A stretch of 64,000 nucleotides of DNA from Buchnera aphidicola (Pemphigus populi) (lineage in GTDB: Bacteria > Pseudomonadota > Gammaproteobacteria > Enterobacterales > Enterobacteriaceae). Position numbers and translations under genes: made by a program. The notes beneath the pieces were generated by a model that worked only from the letters and a program-made list of their open reading frames with translations, did not search any database and was not told where the DNA came from. The DNA lies in assembly GCF_964058935.1 (NCBI RefSeq), contig NZ_OZ060372.1, forward strand, positions 434,001 to 498,000. The letters run 5' to 3'. Shown one piece after another: positions 44,183 through 54,614 of this stretch; the stretch's first letter is position 1; each line of letters opens with the position of its first letter.

Positions 44183-45357
44183 TCATACGTTTTTACTATG
44201 AGGATACCTACTTAAATTAAGTTTCTTAAAACCTTTTTCTTGAGAAGACAAAATACTTTCTACAGTCAAAAATATTTTTTAAATTATTTTTTATCTTTTA
44301 TTTTTATTTCTTTTAATAAAAATATCTGCTTAAGTAAATTTAAATAATTAGGATATACCACAAAAAAAAGCTATTTTATCCAATTTTTCTTTAAAAAGGT
44401 ATATAAATCAATGATTTAGTATCATTAAATCATCTTTTTAAAAGATTTTAAATATTTCTATTTTAATCTCTAATAGTTCTTGAAACCAGCGTATTAATAT
44501 TCCATTTTTCTCTAAAATAAGAATTAATTCTTAATTAACTCATACATCATATGTATATATTGCTATCTTATCTGATTTGCTAATTTAATTAACATTTTTA
44601 TATCTATCTCATCTTTTGAAAAATAATTCCTGTAATAAAAACCTATCTTTTTTATAACTAATGTAATAAACATAATATACCTATTTTAAAATACTTACAC
44701 GTCACATCAAAATAAGAAATATTGAAGAATAATAATGATTTAATCATGCTAGGGAATAAATTTTTCTTTCTATAAAATTAAAAAACATTATAAATATAAT
44801 ACCTTCATATTCATCCATTAAACCTTATTTTTTAGAAAAACCTATCATTTTTTCTATATTAAATTCCATTTACCACTGGATAGTATCTTTGTCTATTTTA
44901 TAAATAGAAGTACTAGATTAATAGTCTACACCATCATAGCAACAACAAAAAGTTGAAAATAATAAAATTTATATTAAAAATATGAATATTGGCTTCTTGA
45001 AGAGATGTATTACTTAAACTAATTGATAAAACCTATATGTAATATCTAACGGTAATTAACCAGCTTTTTTTAGCTATTTTAAAATTTTAATAATCTGTAA
45101 TCCATTTATTTTTATGATATTTTAGTTAAATATTTGATTTAAAAAAAATCTTATTAACTGGAGAACTTCCTCCATATAAAAATTAAACGAATCACTAAAT
45201 TTTATGAAACTCTATATCATTAATATATACCAAAAAAATTTATAAGCTCAATTATTTCTCTTCCTAAAACAATCGAAAATCTTTTACCAAGATGGGAATT
45301 AATATCAGGAATAATGTGAAACAACACTTAAACTCATTCAGTACCGATTTCTTGCAT
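44183..45357 (-). pseudogene. argA: Decayed N-acetylglutamate synthase gene
   Basis: On the minus strand behind recD (E. coli also has argA in opposite orientation beside recD). The start region, from about 45357 (MQEIGTE), continues after stops into FHIIPDINSHLGKRFSIVLG and REIIELINFFGIY, matching E. coli [30 protein letters not shown]. The end reads LTVESILSSQEKGFKKLNL and SRYPHSKNV with a stop at 44183, matching the acetyltransferase C-terminus. Many stops and frame changes lie between, so no long protein is possible. ArgA makes N-acetylglutamate, the first step of arginine synthesis. Limits are approximate. Confidence 0.8.
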
Positions 45358-45654
45358 ATAAAAATCTATTTTATTTTTTTAATCAATGATTCATTACCAA
45401 TTAATATATTTAAAAATAAATAGAATATTTATATCATATATAAATATAGTAAATTAATCTACATTGACATTAAAATAATGTATATTATATTATGAATATT
45501 TGTATATAAAAATAATTTTTTAAAATAAAAAAATAAGAAAAAATATTTTTATTTTTTAATAAAAATATTTTTTATATGATGAATAGTAAATAAATTAAGA
45601 AAAAATAAATTTATATATTAAACCTTTTACTAATTCTTAAAATTTGTTTGATAT

Positions 45655-45731
<77 letters not shown>

Positions 45732-45746
45732 TTCGTTAATATATTT

Positions 45747-45774
45747 ACTATACTCTTCTATAATTATCATGCAA
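45747..45774 (-). promoter_or_regulatory. Probable sigma-70 promoter of tRNA-fMet
   Basis: On the minus strand TTGCAT (45769-45774) and TATAGT (45747-45752) are 16 bases apart, and the -10 box ends 15 bases before the tRNA 5' end. The distance fits a short tRNA leader. Confidence 0.55.
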
Positions 45775-46759
45775 CCTTTTTTTTTAAAAATCATAAAATT
45801 ATTACTTAATCGTTTATTTTTTAATCAAAATATATATATTTTAAAAAAATAATTTTAATTAAAATTTTTTTTAATTATTAACTCATAAAATATTTTATGG
45901 GATGTTCACCCAAAAAAATATTTAAATAATATTTAAAATATAATATTTTTTAAAAAATTATACAAAAATATTAAAAATAACAAATACATTCATACTAAAT
46001 TGAAATATATATAAAATATACAATATTTTAAAAAATAAAATCTTCATAAATTAAAGATATTTTATATTTAGAATATAAAAAATTAAAGACAAAAATAAAA
46101 ATAAAAGATCATAGACTGAAATATAAATTTCATAAAAAACTTATAAATTATGAAAAAATAAAATATAATATTAAAGAATAACGCTAAAAATAATTTTTGT
46201 ATATCTGTATAACAATAATATTAACCAATAGAAACGAAATAAAAATAAATAATTAAAATATAAAGTATAGAATATTATAGATAATATCTATATATTTTAT
46301 GCTTTCAAAAAGTTAATAAATATTTTTATTAAGAATTGCTGTTCTTAAAAAATGTATATATCTGTCAATTATGCAATTCCATCATATCAAGATATCCTAT
46401 TAATAAAATATTTTCTCTAAATAAATCAAATTTTTCATGACCAATATTAACCATATTAATTAATAATACTCAATATTAATCAACATTTTAAAGAAAAGTA
46501 TATTAATCCAGAAATTGGAATAAGATCCTTTTAACCCACTAATCTTATAAAAATTATGAGTACATTTTAATATTCGAATTAAAATATTTATGAACTAAAA
46601 TGGTAGATACTAAGTTTAAAACTATTAATAATATTATTCAATTTTTAATATTAATTAATTAGTTTAAAGATCAGTAAGCAACAAATAAATATTTTGTAAA
46701 AATTTATGTTATTATATTACTCATTATTGATAAACCAATATTTTTTAATAAGGATAAAA
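45775..46759. other. Gene-free stretch between tRNA-fMet and ribH
   Basis: About 1 kb without an intact gene. On the minus strand near 46380-46450 a short open piece (NIGHEKFDLFRENILLIGYLD) faintly resembles part of the murein transglycosylase MltA, which is near argA and metZWV in E. coli, but its orientation is not the one expected, so I do not call it. Probably eroded coding DNA. Confidence 0.45.
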
Positions 46760-47236
46760 ATGATATTCATAGAAGAAGGAGTAGTTTCTCAAGATTCATT
46801 GATAAGTATCATAATCTCACGTTTCAATGAATTTATTAACCAAAATCTATTGAACGGAGCAATTAATACCCTAAAAAGAATAGGGCAAATAAAAGAAAAA
46901 AATATTTCTATCATAAAAGTACCCGGTGCTTATGAATTAACACTAATTGCAAAAAATATAGCTAATTTAAAAAAATATGATGCTATTATCGCATTAGGAA
47001 CTATAATAAAAGGTAATACTTCTCATTTCATGCATATAGCTCATGAAGTAAGTTCCGGTTTAGCAAGAATTAGTTTAGAAAATAACATTCCAATTTCTTT
47101 TGGTATTCTGACTACTGATAATATAGAACAAGCTATCGAAAGATCTGGAGCCAAAATGGGCAATAAAGGTATTGAAGCAGCATTATGTGCATTAGAAATG
47201 ATAAATATAATTCAAACTATTAAGAAAATAATTTAA
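46760..47236 (+). CDS. ribH: 6,7-dimethyl-8-ribityllumazine synthase
   Basis: The penultimate step of riboflavin synthesis; forms 60-subunit or smaller capsid-like assemblies in the family. Start chosen at ATG 46760 (MIFIEEGVVS), with AGGA 5 bases upstream and alignment to the E. coli start, giving 158 residues; a longer frame begins at 46706. Motifs: ISRFNEFINQNLLNGAI, VPGAYELTLIAKN near residue 58, ALGTIIKGNTSHFMHIA with the catalytic His near residue 89, and GILTTDNIEQAIERSG. Also named ribE in E. coli. It is separated from ribD by a thiL remnant. Confidence 0.95.
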   Translation: MIFIEEGVVSQDSLISIIISRFNEFINQNLLNGAINTLKRIGQIKEKNISIIKVPGAYELTLIAKNIANLKKYDAIIALGTIIKGNTSHFMHIAHEVSSGLARISLENNIPISFGILTTDNIEQAIERSGAKMGNKGIEAALCALEMINIIQTIKKII

Positions 47237-47388
47237 AAAAATCTATAACAAGTTATATTAAATATATATATTTTATTGGTATAAAAATAATATTTAAATA
47301 TTATAACTAAAATTTTTAAAAAATATTATTAATGTATTTAATTAATTATTTTACCTCTTAAAATTTTTTAAAATATATCTATAATACA

Positions 47389-48250
47389 TTGGAAATTATA
47401 AAAAATATTTTTATAAAAAATGTAATACCAGTAATTAAAGATAATTATGAAATTATTAAAATATCAAATAAAAAATAATTTATATTAGTACTAATACTCT
47501 TGTAGAAGTTATTTCTCTTTTACCTAATAATATTGCACCAAAATATTTAAGATATACAGCTATAGCTGTCAACCTTAGTGATTAATCTTCTACTGGTTCT
47601 CAATTTAAATAGATAACATTAAATTTAACCTTACTTAAAATTTGTACTATATGGTTAAAAAATTTTAATAATAGATTACCAGAAAATAATAAAAAATATA
47701 CTATAAAACGAATAAGAGAAGATGCTACTCAAGGAGTATTCAATATTATAATACGTATTCTTGGATATAAAATTGTAAAGAATAAATTTTTTATAATAGA
47801 GAAAAATTGAAAAATTAATATAAGTTAAAGTAAATTAAAAACCATTTCTGTAGATTATATTTTTACAAAAAACATTTATTAACATAAAATATATAAATAT
47901 TTAATAAAAAATGTTTGCATCATTATCCACGAATTTTATAAAGTATAGATTTAAAAACTATCGAAAACTCTGATATTGATATTTTTAATGCATTATTATG
48001 ATATTTAAACCATATTGAATATGCAAGTCGATGTACAACTGATTTTATTTTAAATAAAATACCTATTTCTAATATGTTAAAAAAATTTACATTTTAAAAA
48101 ATGTTCAAATTGGTCGTTAAAACAAGGGGGAAGAATTATGCTTTATAATACCTCAAAAAATATTTTCAATCGATGTTTTGGTAAAATAAAGTACCCTATA
48201 CTTTCATCAAAACAATTAAGAAAAATAAAAAAACTTAATATATTTTAAAA
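47389..48250 (+). pseudogene. thiL: Decayed thiamine-monophosphate kinase gene
   Basis: Pieces of ThiL appear in order but in shifting frames with stops: IIKNIFIKNVIPVIKDNYEI (47395 on), STNTLVEVISLLPNNIAP, YLRYTAIAVNLSD (E. coli YKALAVNLSD) near 47550, YLNHIEYASRCTTDFILNKI near 48010, and WSLKQGGRIMLYN near 48110, where the family has WALSGGEDYELC. The ATP-binding SGGEDYE is therefore also degraded. ThiL turns thiamine phosphate into the cofactor thiamine diphosphate. In E. coli the gene follows nusB; here it lies between ribH and ribD. Limits are approximate. Confidence 0.75.
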
Positions 48251-48406
48251 TTAAGAAAAATTAAATATTACTTTAATAAAGCATAATTACTTTAAAAAAA
48301 ATAAAAATTACATTAATAGTTTTATTCCATTATTATTTTTTATAAAAAATTTCAAATTACCATAAAAATAGTATCTCAATTTTTCTCATAGTATTAATAA
48401 GGAATT

Positions 48407-49510
48407 ATGCAAGATATTTTCTATATGAAAAAAGCTATAAATTTAGCTAAATTAGGAGAATTTACAACAGCACCTAATCCCAATGTTGGCTGTATTATCG
48501 TAAAAAATAATATTATTATTGGAACAGGATGGCATAAAAAACCAGGTGAATCTCATGCAGAAATACATGCTTTATCTATGGCAAAAGGAAAAACTAAAGG
48601 AGCTACTCTTTACGTAACTTTAGAACCTTGTAGTCATTTTGGACTGACGCCTCCTTGCTGTCTTTCACTAATTCAAGCAGGAATAATACGCGTAGTAATA
48701 GCCATTATAGATCCTAATCCAAAAGTATCTGGGAAAGGAATAAAATGGTTAAAAAAATCAGGAATATTAGTAAAAATAGGAGTTTTGTCCAAGGAAGCTA
48801 AAAATCTTAATCAAGGATTTCTTAAAAGAATGAAAACTGGATTACCATGGATTCAACTCAAATTAGGAGTTTCTCTTGATGGACGTTCTGCATTAAAAAA
48901 TGGAAATAGTAAATGGATCACTTCTGCTGAATCTCGTAGAGATGTACAATATTTTAGAAAAAAATCTGGAGTAATATTAAGCAGTAGTCAAACAATATTA
49001 ATTGATGATCCATTGTTAAATGTGCGAAATTGCACAACTAAAAATTTTTTTCTAAAACTTAACAAAAAAATAAAACAACCAATACGGGTTATTATAGATA
49101 GTAAAAACCAAGTGCAACCATTTCATAAATGCATCACCAGTATGGGAGAAATTTGGTTAGCTAGACTAAAAAAAGATAGAAAAATTTGGCCTGATAATGT
49201 ATCACAACTAGTAATGCCTAAATATAATAATCAAATCAATTTAATGAAGTTGTTTTCATATTTAGGAAAACATAATATTAATAATGTATGGATAGAATCT
49301 GGAGCTTCTCTATCTGGATCATTAATTAAATTAAATATAATAGATGAATTAATTATTTACATGGCACCTAAATTATTAGGTAATCATGCAAAACCATTAT
49401 GTCTATTAGAGAATTATTTAGATTTAAAAAAAGTACCAAAATTTATTTTTAAAGATGTGACTAAAATAGGCCCTGATATACGTTTTATTTTAAAAATGCA
49501 AAAAAAATAA
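48407..49510 (+). CDS. ribD: Bifunctional riboflavin-specific deaminase / 5-amino-6-(5-phosphoribosylamino)uracil reductase
   Basis: Two consecutive steps of riboflavin synthesis in one chain of 367 residues (E. coli 367). The N-terminal deaminase keeps its zinc site: HAEIHAL near residue 51 and EPCSHFGLTPPC near residue 74. The C-terminal reductase has LKLGVSLDGRSAL, SKWITS and ESGASLSGSLIK. Some Buchnera are reported to carry the two halves as separate genes; here they are fused. AGGAAT lies just before ATG 48407. nusB follows. Confidence 0.96.
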   Translation: MQDIFYMKKAINLAKLGEFTTAPNPNVGCIIVKNNIIIGTGWHKKPGESHAEIHALSMAKGKTKGATLYVTLEPCSHFGLTPPCCLSLIQAGIIRVVIAIIDPNPKVSGKGIKWLKKSGILVKIGVLSKEAKNLNQGFLKRMKTGLPWIQLKLGVSLDGRSALKNGNSKWITSAESRRDVQYFRKKSGVILSSSQTILIDDPLLNVRNCTTKNFFLKLNKKIKQPIRVIIDSKNQVQPFHKCITSMGEIWLARLKKDRKIWPDNVSQLVMPKYNNQINLMKLFSYLGKHNINNVWIESGASLSGSLIKLNIIDELIIYMAPKLLGNHAKPLCLLENYLDLKKVPKFIFKDVTKIGPDIRFILKMQKK

Positions 49511-49563
49511 TAAAAACAAAAATTGAATTTCATCAATAATATAAATTCCATTAGGGAATGAAT

Positions 49564-49986
49564 ATGAAACCAAATTCTCGTAGAAAAGCTCGTGAATGTA
49601 TCATACAAGCACTGTATTCTTGGCAAATATCTAAAAATAATATTCGCTATATTGTCTCTCAATTTTTAGAAGAAAAAAATATTAAAGAAATAGATATCAA
49701 TTATTTTCATGAATTAATTATGGGTATTGTAAATCACTGCCAAGTGATAGATGAATTAATAAGACCTTATTTGTCTCGCACATTAGAAGAAGTAGGACAA
49801 ATAGAAAAAGCTATTCTAAGATTATCTTTTTACGAATTATTAAAAAGATCAGATATTCCTTATAAAGTTTCTATTAATGAAAGTATAGAATTAGCTAAAT
49901 CTTTCGGAGCTGAAGATAGTCATAAATTTATTAATGGTGTGCTCGATAAAGCAGCATGGAAATTAAGAATTAACAAAAATAAATAG
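49564..49986 (+). CDS. nusB: Transcription antitermination protein NusB
   Basis: Binds boxA RNA with S10 in rRNA antitermination. Start chosen at ATG 49564 ([14 protein letters not shown]), because AGGGA at 49553-49557 is 6 bases upstream and the E. coli protein starts at the same place; the ATG at 49558 would overlap the binding site too closely. This gives 140 residues (E. coli 139). [17 protein letters not shown] near the N-terminus, [13 protein letters not shown], and [14 protein letters not shown] then FINGVLDK are typical. Confidence 0.95.
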   Translation: MKPNSRRKARECIIQALYSWQISKNNIRYIVSQFLEEKNIKEIDINYFHELIMGIVNHCQVIDELIRPYLSRTLEEVGQIEKAILRLSFYELLKRSDIPYKVSINESIELAKSFGAEDSHKFINGVLDKAAWKLRINKNK

Positions 49987-51780
49987 ATTTCATTAAAAAA
50001 ATAATTTTTTAAAAAAAATAAATATGAAAATAAAATATTTACATATTTTTTATTGTATTAAGTAAAAATATTATTTTTATACCTTATATCTAACTAATTA
50101 TTTCTCTTAACTTTTCTTTTTACCTGAAAAAATAAATTAATTAATAAAATTATATTTTATATCAATTAAAATATAATAAGAAAAATTATCCTATTAATTT
50201 TACATATAAATTTTACTAATTTAATAAAAAACTAATAAAATATTGTTTTTTGAATTCAATCAATATAAATCAATCTGAATATTTAAAAATAATTATTCTT
50301 ACTCAAATTTTTTCGTAATGATATAATTTTAATTTATTTTAAACTTTTAATTCGTAAATAGTATACTAATTGAATCATAAAAAACATTGATAATTTTTTA
50401 TAAAAAAATTTACTAATGCAAAATTATAGCATTAACTTTATTACTAATAATTATAATACTTATATGAAATATATTGCAAAAATAAAAAATAATTTTATAT
50501 AAAAACATACTTATCTCTAATTTAACCATATTTTCATTAAAAAAATAAAAAACATGTAAAAATAAAAAATAATCTAAAAACTATATTTAATTAAATTAAT
50601 AATTAAGAGACATCAGTGTTTAAAATAGAATGCTATTCCCACTAATTTAATTAATTTTTATTAATATCATTATCCTTTAAGATAATACTATATCATCATA
50701 AAAAATTCTAAATTTTTTCTATTATAAAGAAATAAATCAAAATATTAATAATAATGACTAACATCAAATATGGAAAATAGAAACTTTAAAAAAATATATT
50801 AATAACTTAAAAAATTGTGATATATATATACTAATATATCATCATACTATATAATAATTATAATTATTGATATTGTTTTTAATATTGAGTATTTATTTAT
50901 GATCTAATAATATTTTATTAAATAAATTTTATTTTAAACTTTAATTAAAAAAATTAATATTATTTTTTACTATTATTTACGCGTTACTATTACCGTCAAC
51001 AGTACTATTTATAATTCTAAATTCTATAAAAAATATCATGTGCTTACTTTAAATAGAACTAATCCTCTTTACATTTTCCCTATTTTCAATAGTAATATTT
51101 TTTTCTGTACTAAAAATATTCAATTATCAATTAAAAACAAATTTTATCTAATACTAAATATGTAATATTTTACATGATAAAATTTAAATAAGATAAATTT
51201 TTATTTTTTAATATATTAAAAAATAAAGAAAAAATATTTTTTATATATAACATTATTATAATAGTAGTAAAATACCTATAAATCGAAGAAAACAGTCGTA
51301 TACTACATACTATTTAAAAAAATTAATAAGATTTACTAATAAATTGCAAAAAATTTTAAGAGAAAAAATTATTAATATATCAAATATGTATTAAATATAG
51401 AATTAATAAATTACCAAATTTTTATAACAAATATTTATCATTCATAATTATAAAATTATTCATTCTATCAATAACTCCGTATTAAAATATACCATTATTT
51501 TCATAATAAAAATATTTTTAATAAAAAAATATGAATATTTATTTTAGTTAATAAATATTCATATTTTTATCTAAAATCAATGAAATAAAAAATATAGCAT
51601 ATTTATTTAAAAAATTTTTTTAATTTTCCCTAAAAAACTGTATTTTCTATTTTTAAAAAATTATTTATTTTTATCGTGATCAATATATTTCTAATATTTA
51701 TTAATCTATCTTATTAAGATGTTTAATAAGTTGAACAAAAAATGAAATAATATTAAAAATATTCTATTTTTTAATTAACC
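49987..51780. other. Large gene-free stretch between nusB and yajR
   Basis: Nearly 1.8 kb, with no frame I can assign on either strand. In E. coli the interval holds thiL, pgpA, dxs, ispA, xseB, thiI and others. Short open pieces between 50700 and 51400 do not match any family I can name. The only clear structure is a 19-base hairpin near the right end (51525-51568). The stretch is most likely eroded coding DNA. Confidence 0.5.
51525..51568. terminator. Perfect 19-base hairpin, probably a two-way terminator for yajR and nusB
   Basis: Arms 51525-51543 and 51550-51568 are perfect complements with a 6-base loop (TTAGTT). The left arm begins with A5 and the right arm ends with T5, so a U run follows the stem core in either direction. 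It lies about 210 bases behind the yajR stop. Confidence 0.6.
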
Positions 51781-52938
51781 TTAATTCTTTATTCTACAGC
51801 TAACTAAAAACCATAATATAGAAATTATTAATCCACATATTAATAAACCTAATACATTAAATACGCTAAATATCCATCCACCTAATATTCCTCCAAAAGA
51901 TATACCTAAAAATTGTGCCGTGGAATACGTACCCATAGCTGTACCTTTGTATTTAAAAGAAGATTTTTTACCTACTAAAGATGGAATTAAAGATTCTAAA
52001 ATATTAAACGCTATGAAAAATATTTGAATACCAAATAAGAAAATATAAAATGAAGAAATAAAGTGATAACAAATAAGCTCTGATAAAATAAGTAAAATAT
52101 TTGATATTAATAATATTGGTATCGTCCATGATTTTATTATAGAACTTAAAAAAAATACCATAACAAACAGAAAAGAAATAAACATAATAATCAAATATAA
52201 TTTCCAATAATTTTCTAAAGTAAATTTTAAAAATTCTAATTGTATAGGTAACAAAATAAAATTAAACATCAGCAATATATGCAATATGAAAATACCAAAA
52301 TACAATTTCATTAAATCATGATTGTTTATTATACTAATAATACTATCTTTAAAACTATGTATGTTAAAATCATTAGATAATATACGAATATTCGGAATAA
52401 AAAAATAAGTTATTAAAATAGCTAAAAAAGATAAAAAACAAGTAATCCAAAATAAAGCATTAAAGTTAAATATACTAATAATCATCGGTCCAACAATAAT
52501 TGACAGTGCAAATGTTAATCCATAAGTAATACCAATTAAAGCCATTACTTTTGTAAGATGTAATTCTTCAACTAAATCAGATACAAAAGCCATACAAGTA
52601 GCAGAAATAGCACCTGATCCTTGTAATGCTCTACCTACTATTAAACCCCATATAGAATGAGTAATAGCAGAAACTAAACTTCCTAAAGAAAATAATATTA
52701 ATCCAAATAAAATAACTGATTTTCTGCCAATTTTATCTGAAAAAAAACCAAATGGAATCTGAAATAATAACTGTGTGATTCCATAAACACCAATGGCTAA
52801 ACCCACTAAAAATTTATTTCCATGTTCTAAAAATAAACCATAAGTACTAAGAACAGGAAGGATCATGAACACACCTAAAACACGTAAACTTAAAACAATA
52901 CATAATCCAATTACAGCTTGTAATTCTTTTTTTTTCAT
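51781..52938 (-). CDS. yajR: Major facilitator transporter, YajR type without the C-terminal domain
   Basis: 385 residues with about twelve membrane helices. MFS signature GFFSDKIGRKSVILFG near residue 63, and GRALQGSGAISATCMAF near residue 109, closely matching E. coli YajR (GRALQGSGAIAAAVMAL). The match continues to GTAMGTYSTAQFLGISFGG and stops at SCRIKN, so the soluble C-terminal YAM domain of about 65 residues in E. coli YajR is absent. The substrate is unknown. It is next to cyoE, as in E. coli. The frame ends cleanly with TAA. Confidence 0.88.
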   Translation of the reverse strand: MKKKELQAVIGLCIVLSLRVLGVFMILPVLSTYGLFLEHGNKFLVGLAIGVYGITQLLFQIPFGFFSDKIGRKSVILFGLILFSLGSLVSAITHSIWGLIVGRALQGSGAISATCMAFVSDLVEELHLTKVMALIGITYGLTFALSIIVGPMIISIFNFNALFWITCFLSFLAILITYFFIPNIRILSNDFNIHSFKDSIISIINNHDLMKLYFGIFILHILLMFNFILLPIQLEFLKFTLENYWKLYLIIMFISFLFVMVFFLSSIIKSWTIPILLISNILLILSELICYHFISSFYIFLFGIQIFFIAFNILESLIPSLVGKKSSFKYKGTAMGTYSTAQFLGISFGGILGGWIFSVFNVLGLLICGLIISILWFLVSCRIKN

Positions 52939-52982
52939 TTTATAATTTTTACATTTCTATTAATTAATATCTATAATATAAC

Positions 52983-53305
52983 ATGATACATACACATAAA
53001 AAAAAAATAAACACCATAGTAATAATAATGAAAAATATAAAACATGGAATAAATATATAGGTGAACAAATTGCAAAAAAAAAATTTATTAAAATGAGCCC
53101 CCAACATTGGGAAATTATATATATTGTACGAAAATTCTATGTAAAATTTAAGATAACACCATCAATGAGAATGTTATTAGCCTATATAGAAAAAAAAAAT
53201 AAAAAAAAAATAAATAGTCAATATTTATTTATACTTTTTTCTGATAACGCTATCGTTAAAATTAGTGCTATTGCTGGTGTTCCCAAACCAAAATCATGTT
53301 TATAA
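52983..53305 (+). CDS. tusE: Sulfur relay protein TusE, poly(A) frameshift in the leader
   Basis: The last carrier of the Tus relay, handing sulfur to MnmA for tRNA 2-thiouridine. The frame containing SPQHWEIIYIVRKFY, PSMRMLLAYI and the C-terminal KPKSCL (active Cys) is open upstream through KTWNKYIGEQIAKKKFIKM, which also aligns with TusE, but has no ATG before it closes. ATG 52983 (MIHTHKKK) joins it if one A is added to a run of ten (52998-53007), giving 107 residues (E. coli 109). The internal ATG 53093 would give 70 residues lacking the first third. A non-ATG start is the alternative. tusA is also in the window. Confidence 0.75.
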
Positions 53306-53411
53306 AACCATTATATCTTTTAAAGAAAGTCTATACTTTTATATAGAAAAATTTATTAACTAAAATTATTTAAAAAATATACGTTAGTAAAAATAAAAAA
53401 CTATTTATATA

Positions 53412-54278
53412 TTAAGGAATAAAATCTATAGATATCATAATACTTGTTATAAAAATTAAAATAATAGAAAAATAAAATAATTCACGAGCCCAAATAAAAT
53501 CATTTGTAATATACAAACCTTTTATTCCTAAATACAACCAAGCCAATCCTAATAACAGTAAACATAAAAAATATTTATAACCAGTATAACCCATGATGGT
53601 TAACATTAATGAAAGAACAATAAAACATAAAATATATAAAATAATGTAGTATTTAGCTACTAAGATACCTCGAGATATAGGTAGTACAGGTATATTTTCT
53701 TTTTTATAATCATTAAAATAGCAAATAGCGATAGCATAAGAATGAGGAATTTGCCAAAAAATAAACATTAAAAATAAAATAAAGGCACAAATATCAAAAT
53801 TATTAACAACAGAACAATATCCTACTACCGGAGGAATAGAACCTGATACACTACCTATAAAAGTAGAATAAATACTATTCCTCTTCATGTATATGCTATA
53901 CACAACCACATATATAAAAAAAGCCATTAAAATAAGTAACATCGATAAAATATTTACAAAAAAATAAAATATACACATTCCTATAATGAAAAGAAGTAAA
54001 GAAACATAGAAAACCATTTTTATTGAAAAAATATTTTTTACTAAAATTCTATTTTTAGTTCTTTGCATTCTTTTATCTATATCTCTATCTATGATATTAT
54101 TCATTATACAAGCTGATGCAATTATCAATGATGTCCCTATCATACTTGAAAGCAATAAACTAAAATTAACATCTCCTTTAGAAGCTAAAAAAAAAGCACC
54201 AATAAGAGAAATTAAATTACCAAATATAATTTTTGGTTTAATTAATTCTAAATAACGTAAGAAATATAATTGTATCAT
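53412..54278 (-). CDS. cyoE: Protoheme IX farnesyltransferase (heme O synthase)
   Basis: Attaches farnesyl to heme b to make heme O, the cofactor of CyoB. 288 residues (E. coli 296) with about nine membrane helices. UbiA-family Asp-rich motif NNIIDRDIDKRMQRTKNR near residue 60, and a second loop (YFNDYKKENIPVLP) near residue 188. Last gene of the cyoABCDE operon, 12 bases after cyoD. Convergent with tusE. Confidence 0.96.
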   Translation of the reverse strand: MIQLYFLRYLELIKPKIIFGNLISLIGAFFLASKGDVNFSLLLSSMIGTSLIIASACIMNNIIDRDIDKRMQRTKNRILVKNIFSIKMVFYVSLLLFIIGMCIFYFFVNILSMLLILMAFFIYVVVYSIYMKRNSIYSTFIGSVSGSIPPVVGYCSVVNNFDICAFILFLMFIFWQIPHSYAIAICYFNDYKKENIPVLPISRGILVAKYYIILYILCFIVLSLMLTIMGYTGYKYFLCLLLLGLAWLYLGIKGLYITNDFIWARELFYFSIILIFITSIMISIDFIP

Positions 54279-54290
54279 AAAAAATATAAT

Positions 54291-54605
54291 TTAATTTTTC
54301 ATTAAATGAGAATTCAAATTCGACATAATCCAACTTGAACCGAAAATAATAATAAAAATAATCACAGTAGAAAATAATACTGCTATAAGATTCCATCTAT
54401 TTTCAATGGAAGTATTTAAATGTAAAAAATACTTAAAATGAAGAACAATCTGCATTATAGCACAAAAGCTAATTATAAAATAAAGTTCCGATTTATCAAA
54501 ACAATTTGTTGAAACTAATAGAAATGGTAATACTGTTAAAATAAAAGAAAACATACATCCTAATACATAGTATTTAATTATATTTTTCATAGCAGACTTT
54601 TTCAT
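54291..54605 (-). CDS. cyoD: Cytochrome bo ubiquinol oxidase subunit IV
   Basis: A small subunit of 104 residues with three membrane helices (about 9-30, 37-60, 72-95), thought to help assemble the metal centre of CyoB. Includes FKYFLHLNTSIENRWN, the conserved loop between helices 2 and 3 (E. coli FVYFLHMNTKSDEGWN). Starts 9 bases after the cyoC stop. Confidence 0.93.
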   Translation of the reverse strand: MKKSAMKNIIKYYVLGCMFSFILTVLPFLLVSTNCFDKSELYFIISFCAIMQIVLHFKYFLHLNTSIENRWNLIAVLFSTVIIFIIIFGSSWIMSNLNSHLMKN

Positions 54606-54614
54606 TACCTAATA

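Noticed and set aside
46380..46600. Minus-strand pieces weakly like MltA (murein transglycosylase)
   Set aside because: Similarity is short and the orientation and position relative to the tRNA do not match E. coli; too weak to call a pseudogene.
46600..46760. Possible FMN riboswitch ahead of ribH
   Set aside because: None of the conserved FMN-element segments is visible; the region is plain A+T-rich DNA.
50600..51200. Short open pieces in the nusB-yajR gap, compared with PanE, ThiI, IspA and XseB
   Set aside because: No convincing run of matching residues with any of them.
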